A DNA stretch of 64,000 bases, taken from Monocercomonoides exilis (lineage: Eukaryota; Preaxostyla; Oxymonadida; Polymastigidae). The stretch covers positions 436,001 through 500,000 of the forward strand of contig LSRY02000024.1 in the NCBI GenBank assembly GCA_001643675.2. The letters run 5' to 3'. A program made the position numbers and the translations under genes. Of this stretch, positions 1 to 11,184 are shown piece after piece. How positions within the stretch are numbered: the first letter of the stretch is position 1; the number at the start of each line of letters is the position of its first letter. The notes beneath the pieces were generated by a model. It was not told where the DNA came from and did not search any database. It saw nothing but the letters and a program-made list of their open reading frames with translations.

Positions 1-647
1 TTGTTGTCTCAACAAAAATGGAATTAGAAGCTGAGCAACCTCTGGCTTGGTTTTGTGATGGTTTGATGAAGGTCCTTGGATTTTTACAATTAAAGCAGCA
101 AGTGCGGGTGTTAGCGTGAGAGGATCGATTTTTTGCTCTGAATTTTGTGGGACAGAAGATGAAGGTGCTTCATTTTCATCAAGGGAAGAGGTGGCAATAC
201 GCAAAACGGACAACAATGAGTGATATATATCATCATTTGGATCCTCTTCTGACTTTTCACCAGTTGGATTTTCAACATAAGGCTTTGTAACTGGATTCAT
301 AGCCGCAATGTTATAGAAAATGTCCTCAAATGGCTTAACTTGCTCTTCAAATTTAAGTGTGTTTAAAAGGCTAAAATACATTGAAATCATATCGTTTCCT
401 ACAAATTCTTTCCATTCACATTTATCTTCTGATTCTAACTTTTCTTTTTTTTCCAAATACATTTTCGGCCAAGCATCGCTTTTTGCTCTCAAAGTGTAAA
501 TTGCTTGCTCAACGGTTGAAACAGATGAATCCCTAATTGTTTTTAGAGATTGAAAATCCTAAAAAATAAAAAGAAATACACAAACAGCTCTTGTTTAACT
601 TTTCCGACAAGCACGGTCGATCCAAGCATAGTCATTAAGCTGTTCAT
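1..647 (-). CDS. Unrecognised protein, 5' part only (two exons, runs off the left edge)
   Basis: The ATG is at 647 on the minus strand. Exon 1 (600-647) encodes 16 residues. A 41-bp intron (559-599, GTTAAA...TTTTTAG) joins in phase 0 to an exon that is open from 558 to the window edge, about 186 codons without a stop. The visible protein is mostly hydrophilic and helical-looking, with acidic, Ser-rich stretches and no low-complexity run. I recognise no domain; a helical-repeat or regulatory subunit is possible but is only a guess. The long open frame, sensible codon use and clean intron make a real gene likely. The C-terminal part lies outside the window. Confidence 0.7.
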
Positions 648-993
648 GTTTTTTTCCTTAAAGGTTTTCAACCAAAATTAAGGTGAATATTCAGATCCTG
701 TCACATAACAAAATTTGAATTTGAAATGTAATTTTTCCAATTTAGATGTTTTAGAAAAGACAAAAAGAATTTTTTCGGTTTTAGCATTTTAAAATATTCA
801 CAAATTCACAAAAATGAAGACCGTGAAATGGAAAACTTTTTGGCAAATATGAAAAATAACGTGAATTACCGATTCAAATCTAGCAACAAATTACTTATGA
901 TAACAAGATTTCTGGTTAAAAGCGCTGGAGTCTCTTTAAAAACGGAACTGGATATTAACACATATGATTATGCTTGCTGAAATACTTCCTGTT
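648..993. other. Intergenic, 346 bp, nothing coding seen
   Basis: AT-rich spacer between the start of the minus-strand gene at 647 and the 3' end of the thioredoxin-like gene at 994. It presumably holds the promoter of the first and the 3' UTR of the second. The decamer TTATGTGACA (minus strand) lies about 50 bp upstream of the ATG at 647. Confidence 0.5.
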
Positions 994-1836
994 TCACTTA
1001 TTTTGTAGAACTTTATTTACCAAGCTAAGAATTGAATCTGGCTTGTCAATGTTAATTTTATGAGCAACCTTTCGTTGATATCTGTTTTGTTTTAAAAAAA
1101 TTTCATAAAACAAACTTTTTAAAAATTGAGCATACAAAACGAGTGATGGATTCATATCAATCTGCATTTGCAAGCAAACATCTTAAAGAATTTGTGAATA
1201 AAAAAGGCAAATATTACACAGTCTTCAAACCATAAAGCTCATCACAGTCAATAGCTCCGATTTTAAATTTGCCATTATCACGATTAACAAAAGCAAAATG
1301 CTCATAAAACGGGAAAAATTGCTGAGAATGGAATTAAAATTAACAAAATTGAAAGGTGATTGCAAACTTTGCATTGTCCGCACATTGGAGAATGACTGTA
1401 AATAGAATATTCAAACAAGTAATAAATAATAAATATATGTGGAACAATTGAACAAACTATAGCACCAACGTTGGAATTTCAGACTCAAGTGACTTTTGTA
1501 ATGAAGCATCATCAAAAATTGTCAGATATGACTTCTGAGGTTTGTTTTCTTTGAAAATTTTATTGAAAAAAAAATAAAATTGAAGAGAAAATGTTGGCAA
1601 AAAATGATAAAGAAAACAAAAGAAAGAAAAATATATTTAATAAATAATGAATTCTTTAAATTTACTAAGGAATTCGACAAACCAATTTTTTTAGAATTAT
1701 CCAATTTATTCTCTCCAACATCAAATTCACGATTTACATTACCAAATATCCAAAAGGCAGTAAATCCTACACTAAAGGCAACAGTTAGCATTGTTAAACG
1801 TAATGTTCTCTTCTGTCTTTCAGAAAATGGTACCAT
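994..1836 (-). CDS. Membrane-anchored thioredoxin/PDI-like protein (five exons, 181 aa)
   Basis: CDS is complement(join(994..1161,1220..1321,1368..1395,1458..1534,1666..1836)); all phases agree and give 181 aa ending in TGA. Residues ~14-32 form one hydrophobic segment, probably a signal anchor. The rest is a single thioredoxin fold: the active site CGQC is at residues 88-91 (preceded by LVLYHSPM), an acidic 'AIDCDE' beta3 region follows, and the cis-proline is in NPSLVLY (Pro131). By family knowledge CxxC thioredoxin domains behind one N-terminal anchor make or rearrange disulfides in the secretory pathway; that location is inferred. One exon is only 28 nt and encodes the active site. It is divergent from the plus-strand gene at 1950. 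The fold and CxxC are seen; the exact subfamily (PDI, TMX-like or selenoprotein-like) is not settled. Confidence 0.8.
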
Positions 1837-1949
1837 TAATTACGATCGCAAACGATCTACTCCCACTTGCATTAAGTTTTGCGAAAAAACTGCTTGTTGT
1901 TATTTGAGAATTTGTTTTGGAAGCAATTATTTTCAACTCATCTTCATAT
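1837..1949. promoter_or_regulatory. Divergent promoter region
   Basis: Only 113 bp separate the ATG of the thioredoxin-like gene (minus, 1836) from the ATG of the Ser-rich gene (plus, 1950). Both start regions must lie here. I see no TATA box or other named motif, so this is inferred from the layout. Confidence 0.45.
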
Positions 1950-3284
1950 ATGGATTCATCTAATTCAACACCCCAGTATTCATCTCGTTCTGGAACTCCA
2001 GTTCATCGAAGTCGATCTCATGCTTCTTCTTCGCCTCCAAAAGTTAAAACTTGGGAATGGTGGTATTACTCGAAGGATAGAGTTTGCAACATAGATTTGA
2101 ATCGTTTTATTAAAGTCAATTTCATTTCTTGCGAAGATTGATCGACTTCCTGCAAGCAGAAGAGCTTTGGTTGTTAGACCAGAAATAGAGCAAAGTGTGT
2201 CAACGAAAAATAGTATTTTTTTGATATGTATATTATTGTGGAAAAAATAGGGCATAAGCAATTGGAACAAGAACGTGATGCAATTGAGAAAGCTGTAACA
2301 GGATATTTTCGTTCGAAACAGAAGGCTCATAGAGAATCGCAAAGATATCGGTTTTTGACACAGTACATCGAGCACCAACAAGTTTGAATTTATATTGTTT
2401 TATGTATTTAATTAAATATTTTTTTCACATCATAGGAAGAGAAAGAAATTGGTACAATGCACAAACTCAAAAAAAGTCGAAGTGGTACTGCAACTCCTTT
2501 GGATTCACTGGAAGAATCTATTATTGAGCAAGGATATATTCCACAAACGCTTTCTCGAAGGCAATCACGTTCCACTTTGGGTGACATTGGAATCTCATCA
2601 ACAATCCAATCCACGTCCTCCTCTCAATCTCCAACACCAATTCTATCAACGACAAGCTCATTAGCTTCTTTTGCAGATCAATCGCCTCCCATCCAAACAC
2701 GGGGCTTTTCTTCAATCACACAACAGGACTTCATCGATTCGACCATCACATCCACACAGCAACTGAATGCCGCCAACTTGGCATCTTCTTCCACTGCACC
2801 TTTCTCTCCTCCTCACATCACCTCAATCGCTGCCTCTGCTCAAATCGTCTTTGCACCTACTCCTCCCAAACGCTCTCACACCTCACTCGGCTTTTCGAAC
2901 TCACGAGCGCTGTATCCCTCTCCTTATATGGCTCAGTCACGGCCTGGTTCTCCTTCAAATTCTGGGTCGCCCCTTTCGCCGCCCTTAAACTTTTCCGGGC
3001 GCAGGCAATCACCACAAAATATGTCACGTCTCCGTTCGTTTTCTCCATCTTATTCTTCTTCCTCCTCCTCCTCTTCTCCAACTTGCACTTCACCTTCTCT
3101 TTCAAAGGAGCGAGGAAGAAGCCCCAAAAGTGGGTGTTGTGTGAAGAATCGAAGTTTGAGTGCAACAAGAGGCGAATTATGTTCAGCTGAGATGTCAATG
3201 ATGGAACTGGATAACTTTGCCAGCCAGCTAAAAAGAGCAGAAAAACAAAGGAAAAGAATACTGAAGAAGATGGAGGAGCCATAA
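1950..3284 (+). CDS. Unrecognised Ser-rich protein with a short central helix (four exons, 395 aa)
   Basis: CDS is join(1950..2081,2137..2212,2251..2381,2436..3284), ending in TAA. The introns are 55, 38 and 54 bp; two start GTTTG and one GTATT, and phases agree. The protein starts with a Ser/Pro/Arg-rich stretch. A charged, probably helical segment follows (residues ~70-120, rich in E, K, Q, R). Then comes a long Ser/Thr/Pro-rich disordered part with RSxS and SP motifs typical of phosphorylated tails. A basic helical C-terminus ends it (…RKRILKKMEEP). No enzymatic domain is visible. It could be a cytoskeletal or signalling scaffold, but I do not recognise it. An open frame continues upstream without ATG, so 1950 is the first plausible start. 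Confidence 0.7.
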
Positions 3285-3976
3285 GAAATGAGATAAATTT
3301 TTGATTGATGCGGTTTGTTTTAATCAAAAATTAAAAGGAAAAAAAAAATAACTTATTTTCCATATGTTTTTGTTAATAATGATGAAGCAACAAATGAAAT
3401 TTTTATTATTTCGATAGAAAATGATATTCTCAACATATTTTATAAACAATTTTTTTTAATTCTTTTATTTGCTGAAGTATGTACCTTATCTTCATTCGCC
3501 TCTAATTTCCTTCATCTTTTCAAAGAGTCTTATTTGTGTCCATGTTTTTCACATTTTTTGATCTCATTTCAATTTTAAAAAATATTTTTTTTAATCATTT
3601 TTTGACTGATTAATCTCTTCATTTCAATTTATTTTCTTTCTTTCTTTCTTTTTTACTGTTTGTTTCTTTGTCATTCGTTGGGGTGAATCTTTTTTTATTT
3701 GTGAATCGCTTTGAAGAAATAACGCTATTATTTTTTCTTTTCCTGCTTTGTTCGGTTGCAAAAGAATTCCAGAATTTTTATGATGATAAAAACATTTGCA
3801 TTTTTTTGGATTACTTCATTAGAAAAAAAGAAAAACAAACTTTCAGAAAAATAGATCTAATTCTGTTATATCATATTTTACACAAATAAAAGTGAAAAAA
3901 TTAAAATTGATCTTAATTTTAAAAAATTATTATAAATCTTTTTATTGAACAACTTTCTTTCTCACATAAAATTCTT
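3285..3976. other. Intergenic between convergent genes, nothing coding seen
   Basis: AT-rich, with T- and A-rich runs. The genes on both sides end here (convergent 3' ends), so it holds two 3' UTRs. No RNA gene or repeat was recognised. Confidence 0.5.
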
Positions 3977-6900
3977 CTATTCTTCTTCCTCATAATCATC
4001 ATCATCATCTTCTTCTTCTTCTTCTTCTTCTCCAAAATCTTCTCCTTCCCTTCCCTCCTCTCTTCCCTTCTTCCCCTTCATCCACTCAACCCCTTTCACA
4101 TTCACCTTCACATTCTTCAACCCTTCTTCATTCGGAGCAATTCTTATAGGCTTACAACTTCCTTCTTGTAACAAGCAAATAAACTTTTTAGCCTGCAACA
4201 CAAGAAGAAGAGCAAACAAATGAGCGCATTGACTTCTGCTGATATTTCGAGTCATTTCGCGGAATGAGAGAGTGAAGAAGGAGGTAAAGGGGGAGGAGAG
4301 GAAAGAAGAGAGGGAGGAGGAAGAAGAGGAGGAAGAAGAAGAAGAGGGAGAAGAAGGAGAAGAAGAAGAAATTGATGAAGAAGAAGTAAATGTTGATGAT
4401 GTTGATGATGATGAAAGAAACTGAAGTCGTGATTGAAGAGAAGAAAGTTGATTGTTTTGAGTTCTTTTTGATTCATTTTGAGTTTTCTGTTTGTCTTTCT
4501 TTGTTTTGTCATCTCTTTCTTCTTCTTCATTATCCCCTTTATCCTTTCCTCTTCCTCCTTTTCCCCTTCCCTTTCCCTTTCCTCTTCTTCCCTTTCCTCC
4601 TTTCTCTTTCTCCTCTTCTTTTTCCTTTTCTTCTTCTCCTTCCTCTTCTTCTCTTTCTCTTTCTCTCTCTCCTTCTCCTTCTCCTTCTATCATCATCCCC
4701 GGGTGCAGTAGAATAGCAGCCTTGTGCGAAATAAGCAGCTTCAGAAAGCAAACAATGCTCACAGCCACTTTACACACATTTTTGTTCTTATTTTTTGTTT
4801 TCTTCTTCTTCTTCTTTTTCTTTTTCTTAACTTTCATCGTCTTCTTTCTCTTCTTGCTTTCATTTGAATACGTTTTGAAATGATTCATTCTTCCTTTTCC
4901 TTCTTCTCTTTCTTCTGCATTATCATAATCATAATCATCATCTTCTTCTTCTTCTTCCTCTCCTTCCTCTTCCTCTCCTTCCTCTTCTTCTTCCTCTTCT
5001 TCCTCTTCAACAGAAGGTATAACCACACAATCCCACTCACTTTCTCGTCTAATCTGATTCCTCAGCCGATGATAGAACACTTTGAACAGCCACGGCACTG
5101 ATTGCAGCTCAAGTTTGCTTTCTTCTTCTTCTTCTTCTTCTTCTTTAAATTCTTCTTCCTTTAATTCTCTTCTTTCTTTTCTCTTTCTTTCTTCTTCTTC
5201 TTCTCTTCCTTCTTCTCCCTTTCTTTCTTCTCCTTTTTCTTCCATTTCGTTTTCTTCCTCTTCTTCTTCCTCTTCCTCTTCCTCTTTTCCATTCAAGTCA
5301 TCCAACTTCATTTGTTTCTTCTTTGAAATCATGTTTTGTTGATTGATTGTCAAATTCTGCTTTTTTGAGAGTGTTTTTGAAGGAGAAGGCAGAAATGGAG
5401 TGAGAGAGAGAGAAATAGGAAGAGGAGAAGAAGAGGAAGAGGAAGAGGAAGAAGAAGAAGAAGAAGTTGATGAAGAAGAAGTTGATGAAGAAGAAGAGGA
5501 AGAAGAAAGAGAAGGAGGAGGAGAAAGAGAAAGATGAAAAGATGAGAATAACGAAGGAGATTGAGAAGAAAGAGAAGGAGAAGAGGAAGAAGAAGAGGAA
5601 GAAGAAGAGAAATTCGAGAAAGGAGAAGGAAATGAATCATTATGCAATAAATCAGGTGTTGGTGTTATGAACGTATTTCGCATAGAAGTCGAACCGCCTT
5701 CAAATTGAGCTGTTGAACCTGAAAATCGGCTTTTCAAATAATCTTTTCTGTTTCTGTCGTTTTCTTCTTCGTTTTCTTCGTGTTCTCTTGATGGATCAAA
5801 TACTGAAATTATTGATGAAAACGCATTTGTCACATAAGTTATTAATTATTATAAAAAAGAGATAAAAACAAAGAAAGAATATGATAATTTGTATCAAAAA
5901 AATATCAAAAAGATATAAATTTTTCAATAAAACGTAATTTTCTGTATAATTTTCAAATTTTTCAAATATTAATAAGACACCTCTTCTTCGTGGCACATCT
6001 ACAGCCCCAACATCTGCTGGTTGATCAAACCATTCTTCTTCCTCCTCCTCTTCCTCTTCTTCTCTTTCTCTTCTTCTTCCTCTTTCTTCTTCTTCTTCAT
6101 TATAATTATTATCATTATTATCATTGTTATTTCTTCCGTCTAATCTTCTTCCTCTCTCAAAATATCTTCTCCTTCTGCTGCTAAATGCATCCAACATTTT
6201 CTCTTCGTCTTGTTCGTCTTCTCTTTCAAGTGAAGAATTCTTTTCTGCTTTCACCAGCTGAGCACGTGAAAGAGAGGGATATCGAAGACTTGAGTTAAGA
6301 AGAGAGGGAGGAAGAATAAAGAAAGGAAAGAAAATAAAGGAAATAAATAAAATAAAATAAAATAATGATAAATGTGATTAAAATAAAAAATTAAATAAAA
6401 TTAAATGGAATAAATTAAAAAAGAATAGAATGCACAGCAATACAACTTCATCACATACATTTCTTCAAACATCCTTCTCCTCATCTGCCCCTCCTTCTTT
6501 TCATCTGATCTTGTCTTCACCAAACTTCCTCTTCTGTTCCATCTTCCTTTCTCTTTGTCATTTTTCATTCCAAATCTCTCTGCAAATACTTCTTCGATTC
6601 TGCTCAGTTTTCTCTTCTCGTCAAATTCATTCCTCAAAAAACGATCCAAAAACATTGCTTTCATTCTTCTTCGCAGTCTTCTTCCTCTCCTCCCTTTCCT
6701 TCTTCCTTCAGCTTCTTCTTCAATCAATCTTTCTTCTTCCTCTTCCTCTTCCTCTTCTTTCTTCTCTTTCCTCCTCTTTCCTTCTTCTTCTCCTCCTCCT
6801 CCTTCTATCTCCTCATATCCCCTTCTCTCTTCTCCCTCTTCCCTTTTCCCCCTCACAAGCATCGTCGCATCTCTCGCCCATTCTTTCATCGTCGCACTGT

Positions 6901-8008
6901 CAATCATTCCAACCTCATCCACAATCGGATGCTTAAACTGCCTTAGCAACCGAAACACCTTCAGTGCTCTTTCCTGATCCTCTTCTTCCCTGTCATATCC
7001 CTCATTTTGCTGTGCTTCGTTTCCTCTTCCTCCCCATTTATCTATTCCTTCTTCTTCTTTTTCTTCTTCTTCTTCTTCTTTATTGTCTTCATCATCTTCT
7101 TTTTCCTCTTCTCTGTTTCTGTTTCTATTCGTTTTGTCATTCAAAGTCCTTTTCTTCTTCTTTTTCCCGTCTTTCTCTTCCATCTCAGCCACTTTTGCAC
7201 TATCCCAAAAAGAAGGCGTGACTTCAAGAAGCGCTTTTCCTCCTCTTTCTGTTCTGACAGTCGAAGGCGTCCGTAAAAAAGCAGCTGGGCTGAGCGTGAC
7301 TGATAGCAGATCGTCTTCCATCAAGGTGTTTGAGTCGTCTTCTGCTTCAAATGAAGGAGAACCAATTACGAGTGAGGACGTATCATAATCCATAAGTCCA
7401 TAGAACTCGTCTTCTTCATTCTGAAAAAAATCAAGCTCAGAAAAATTTGCTTCATTTGCCAAAGTTCCAACAAAAAAATCGGATCTTCTTTGTGGAATGT
7501 CCAACAATTGTGGAAAATGCAAATTTGAATCGATTCCAACAATTGTGTTCATAGGTTTTGCTCTTGTAGATGCTGTTTCAAGACTTCGTCTTGCAAGATG
7601 ATCCTCATTGGAAAGTAAATCTAGCAATTGGTTCGATGGAAGAAGCAGTGCATCATTTTGTTCCAAAAGCGTGTCACTCAAAGTTATCTGATTTCTTACT
7701 GCGCGACCTTTGCTTTTTGGTAAGGTTATAACTGCTCCATACGATACAAATTGTGAACGTGTTATAGCATGAATAACAGTAGCCTCCAATAGGCGACTCT
7801 TTCGATCCAAGATCCGTGTCAACCCAAGAAATAAAACTCCTCCAACTCGAATTGATGTTGGAGAAACAGTTGAAGCAATCATTCTACTTGCCTCCACAAT
7901 ATCAGTTCTCTCGATAACTCTTTTAGATATTTTTGCTGTTGTTCCAGCAAGCCACACCGCTGATAAAGGACCTTTTCTTAAAAAAATGTTGCTCGTTCGA
8001 AATGCCAT
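3977..8008 (-). CDS. Alpha-kleisin cohesin subunit (RAD21/SCC1/REC8 type), three exons, ~1,231 aa
   Basis: CDS is complement(join(3977..5802,5981..6288,6447..8008)), ending in TAG. The first ~100 residues match the Rad21/Rec8 N-terminal domain that binds the SMC3 head: KGPLSAVWLA at residues 12-21, then RVGGVLFLGLTRILDRK. Near the C-terminus (about residues 1,134-1,178) is the winged-helix domain that binds SMC1, with LSFREMTRNISR followed by ALLLVLQAKKFICLLQEG. In between lies a very long linker of glutamate/lysine and serine tracts. By family knowledge the protein closes the cohesin ring in the nucleus and is cut by separase; I could not pick out a separase site. At 1,231 aa it is about twice the usual length, the excess being low-complexity linker and a poly-acidic tail. 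Both terminal domains are clear; mitotic RAD21 versus meiotic REC8 is not decided. Confidence 0.87.
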
Positions 8009-8303
8009 AAAAAGTCTCGTCTTATAGCCTTAAACGGCCTAAATAGAATGAGCAAGAAAATTACTCAATTATATATTTTGACATGAACTGTATCCGTTGT
8101 CACATAAGAAATGTTTTAAAAGATCAGTATGTCTGTATAATAAACATTTTGATTATTTAATTCACAATTTTTTCGATTTGAAAATCATTTGAACAGATAA
8201 CAAATAGAAAATAAATTGTTCAAAAAAGGAACAAAACATTTTCTTGGTATATTATGGAATTCAAGTTATTCTTTTTTAAAATTTGAGTTTGTTTGAATTA
8301 TAA

Positions 8304-8306
<3 letters not shown>

Positions 8307-8346
<40 letters not shown>
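8307..8346. repeat. Poly-T tract, 40 bp
   Basis: Uninterrupted run of 40 T. Length may be unreliable because homopolymers are error-prone. Confidence 0.9.
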
Positions 8347-8350
<4 letters not shown>

Positions 8351-8810
8351 GTGAAATAGATTTTTCCCAGAAATATCAATCGTTCAGATTAATCATCATG
8401 CATGTTTCTGACAGATTTTCTTATTGAACTTTATTGAAATGAAAGAAATCTGTTTTGAAATTGTTCAATTATTTAATCTTCAATTTTTTTCGGAAATATT
8501 GTTTCTTATAAAGTTTATCATTGGATATGTATCACGTAAAAAACAAATAAGAAAATTATATCAAATTAATTAAAAATGACAAATTAGCTAACTTGCAATC
8601 CATCATGATAAAAAGAAGTGAATTCACATTCATTTGTGCAACACATTTTTTTATAGTCTCAATTAAAATAATTATCAAAATCATTCGATCTCAACATTTA
8701 TACGTTGGAAATTTGCAATTGGACTGTCAAATTTTACTTAAACAACAACCTCAACTTGTTGTTTGTATTTCTCACACTTTTTTCATACTTGCTTTTATTA
8801 ATTTAGAACT

Positions 8811-8811
<1 letters not shown>

Positions 8812-8845
<34 letters not shown>
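8812..8845. repeat. Poly-T tract, 34 bp
   Basis: Uninterrupted run of 34 T, about 460 bp from the first tract. Confidence 0.9.
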
Positions 8846-9321
8846 CGAAAAGGTTCAATTTATCAAAAAAAGTTATTTGATGATTTGAAATGTTAATGAC
8901 ATATACAGAATAAATGTTTGAACAAAAAGAATTACATATGTCCTATCAAGTGTTAATTAGATAAATAAATGAAGAAAAATTTGAAACAAAAGAATTATTT
9001 TTTGATCAAAACAAAAATGTTTCCTGACAAAGTTGGTTTGTAATAACATGAAAAATGGTTAAAAACCAATTATTGGAAATAGCATAATAATTATTCGAGC
9101 ATTGCCATGAACTTTATCTTCCAGACAATAGAAACATGTGTGAAAAATTTGATTTATCGAAAAATAAAATTGTTATTTTTTTCTCGTAAGTGTTTTCTTA
9201 AAATGCATATGAGTGTGAACATGCTGGCAAAAGGTATCTTTCAGAGAAATCGAAGAATTCAAAATTTGTTTTTAAAAAGGCTTTTTGTTTTTCAGAAAAC
9301 TTTCATAAACACTCTTTTATG

Positions 9322-9577
9322 TGTGTGACAATTTTTGAAATCATAACATTTTTCGGGATGTCTATTTTTCAAAAACTGTTTGTCAAAATGAAGAGAATTT
9401 GTTCTCAAATGCAAAATTCATCAAACATGTTGCAAAATCCAATGTCTAAGCTGAAATTAGATGAAGATGTTACAAACCGGCCTTATTCGTTTTCGGTGTT
9501 CATTTGTTGATATTAATGTGAAATATTCAAACCGAAAATTCTGAAAGAAAAAATATGACTTCAAAAATAATCACCCA
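9322..9577. mobile_element. MITE-like element, copy A of the TGGGTGATTA family
   Basis: Ends in AATAATCACCCA on the right and a degenerate TGTGTGACAATTTTTG on the left. Its internal sequence, read on the opposite strand, resembles the element at 10928-11184 (shared ATCATAAC, CGGGGTG-like and TGTTTGTCA blocks). It is about 256 bp with no coding capacity, so it is a non-autonomous inverted-repeat element. Confidence 0.6.
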
Positions 9578-9744
9578 TGTTGAAAATATTCTTAATTTTT
9601 TCCTTTTATTTTCTTTGTCTCATCTTTCTCAAAAACAACTGTAAGCTGATAGTATTTTTTGAAATATTTAAAAGAAAATAAATATATTAATAATGAATAG
9701 TTTTTTTCTCATTTTAATAAATTTGGAAATTGTTTATGTTTTTA

Positions 9745-10112
9745 ATGGTGGACACTTTCAATAACTATGGACAGTTGCATTTTCGCAACAACTGTTGATG
9801 GTTGCTTTTTGACAATTAACTCAATTATTCCCTCAATGAATATGAACTTATAAGTCATACAGAAATGAAACAATTTTCTTCAAAGAACGAAGAAAAAATA
9901 ATTTTCAATTTTCGGAGTATCTTATTTCTCCGAATTTCTCCGAAAATAGAAAAAAACTTTTTAAAAAAATATGATTATGATGTGCAAATGAAAAAAACGA
10001 TTCGTATTAGTTCACATTCAATGAGGGAATAATTGGGTTAATTGTCAAAAAGCAACCATCAACAGTTGTTGCGAAAATGCAACTGTCCATAGTTATTGAA
10101 AGTGTCCAACGA
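9745..10112. mobile_element. MITE-like element with ~100-bp near-identical inverted arms
   Basis: The left arm (9745-9843) and the reverse complement of the right arm (10013-10112) match almost perfectly from GGACACTTTCAATAAC through the AATTATTCCCTCA block. About 170 bp of AT-rich DNA lie between. TA dinucleotides flank both ends (9743-9744, 10113-10114), as expected for TA-targeting transposons. No transposase is encoded. Confidence 0.75.
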
Positions 10113-10414
10113 TATAAACACTAACTTTAAATGGGAAATTTGCTAGAAATTGGCTCATAACTGCTCAATTCAAGTTTTTTAATAAAGTTTGAAAAAAGTC
10201 AAACGAAAGTCTCTATTTGGATAAATGACTATTCAATCAATTTCGAATTTGTTCAAAAAGTTGTAACATGTCTTATGCATTAATGGCATCTCAGTATTAC
10301 ATTTTTTTGCTTTTTATTCATGTGTGGGAAAAAAAAACCTTTGACTAACAAATTCAAAATAATAACTTTTTTGGTTGGATCGTTTTTTCCAAATATTTTT
10401 ATTTTCGGCTGGTA

Positions 10415-10773
10415 CAGTTTGTGCAAAAAAAACCGGATGAGATCGATTTCTCAAAAATCGCAAGGGGAATAATTCTGATAATTTTCTACAAAATTCACCT
10501 CATTAATACGAACTCATTTGATATCCAAAACTTTCAAAGCAGCTTCATTTGTGTTCAGAAAAATTTCATGATTGAAATTTTGGAGAAATAGGATTTTGAG
10601 TTTCCCCGAAATTTTCGAAATAGTTTTCTCTGAGCACAAATGAAGCTGTTTTGAAAGATTTGTATATCAATTGAGTTTGTATTAATGAGGTGAATTTTGT
10701 AGAAAATTATCAGAATTATTCCCCTTGCGATTATTGAGAAATCGATCTTATCCTGTATTTTTTGCACAAACTG
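10415..10773. mobile_element. MITE-like long hairpin, ends CAGTTTGTGC...GCACAAACTG
   Basis: About 145-bp arms (10415-10558 and 10618-10773) are inverted copies at roughly 90% identity by eye, around a ~60-bp centre. The arms share ATCGATTTCTCAA, CGCAAGGGGAATAATTCTGA and ACAAAATTCACCTCATTAAT. No target duplication is obvious. No coding capacity. Confidence 0.72.
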
Positions 10774-10927
10774 TCAATTTATAAAAAAAATCAAACTGAA
10801 TAAAAATTGCTCTGAAAGCCCACAAAAGATTTGGGTGAATGAATAAAATATTTGCTAATGAAGCCTTCACTTTTCAGTATTTATTTTTTTAAACAAATAA
10901 AATTGTATCTTTCAAAAAACGAAAATA

Positions 10928-11184
10928 TGGGTGATTATTTTTGTAATCATATTAATTCTTTAAAAAATTTCGGTTCGAAATTTTCTTTTGAATGTTAAAC
11001 AATGAACACTGAAAAATGAGATGGACTTTAAGAAGCATCAACATCTTCACTTGAGCAAAAATATTTGTTTGCAAAACATTTGTGATAAAGACACACATTG
11101 CTGAGAAAATCTCTTCTCATTGACAAACAACCCTTAAAAAAAGAACACCCCGAAAAAAGTTATGATTTCAAAAATAATCACCCA
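10928..11184. mobile_element. MITE-like element, copy B of the TGGGTGATTA family
   Basis: The terminal inverted repeats are TGGGTGATTATTTTTG on the left and CAAAAATAATCACCCA on the right. TA flanks both sides (…aaaaTA / TAtcg…), 257 bp in all. The interior matches copy A at 9322-9577 in inverted orientation. Confidence 0.75.

Larger units (their letters stand above)
8009..9321. other. Gene-free AT-rich spacer upstream of the kleisin gene
   Basis: No convincing exon on either strand. It contains two pure poly-T tracts (listed separately) and otherwise AT-rich sequence with frequent stops. The decamer TTATGTGACA (minus strand) sits about 95 bp upstream of the kleisin ATG. Confidence 0.5.

Noticed and set aside
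3977-7400. Long open frames on the plus strand opposite the kleisin linker (and likewise opposite CHD exons 3-5)
   Set aside because: They are the complement of GAA/TCT-type microsatellites, giving only Ser, Leu, Phe or Lys/Glu/Arg runs with no domain; the kleisin and CHD frames carry the recognisable domains.
8593-9510. Short plus-strand frames in the 8-9.5 kb spacer
   Set aside because: They are AT-driven, run through poly-T tracts or the MITE-like copy A, and show no conserved pattern.
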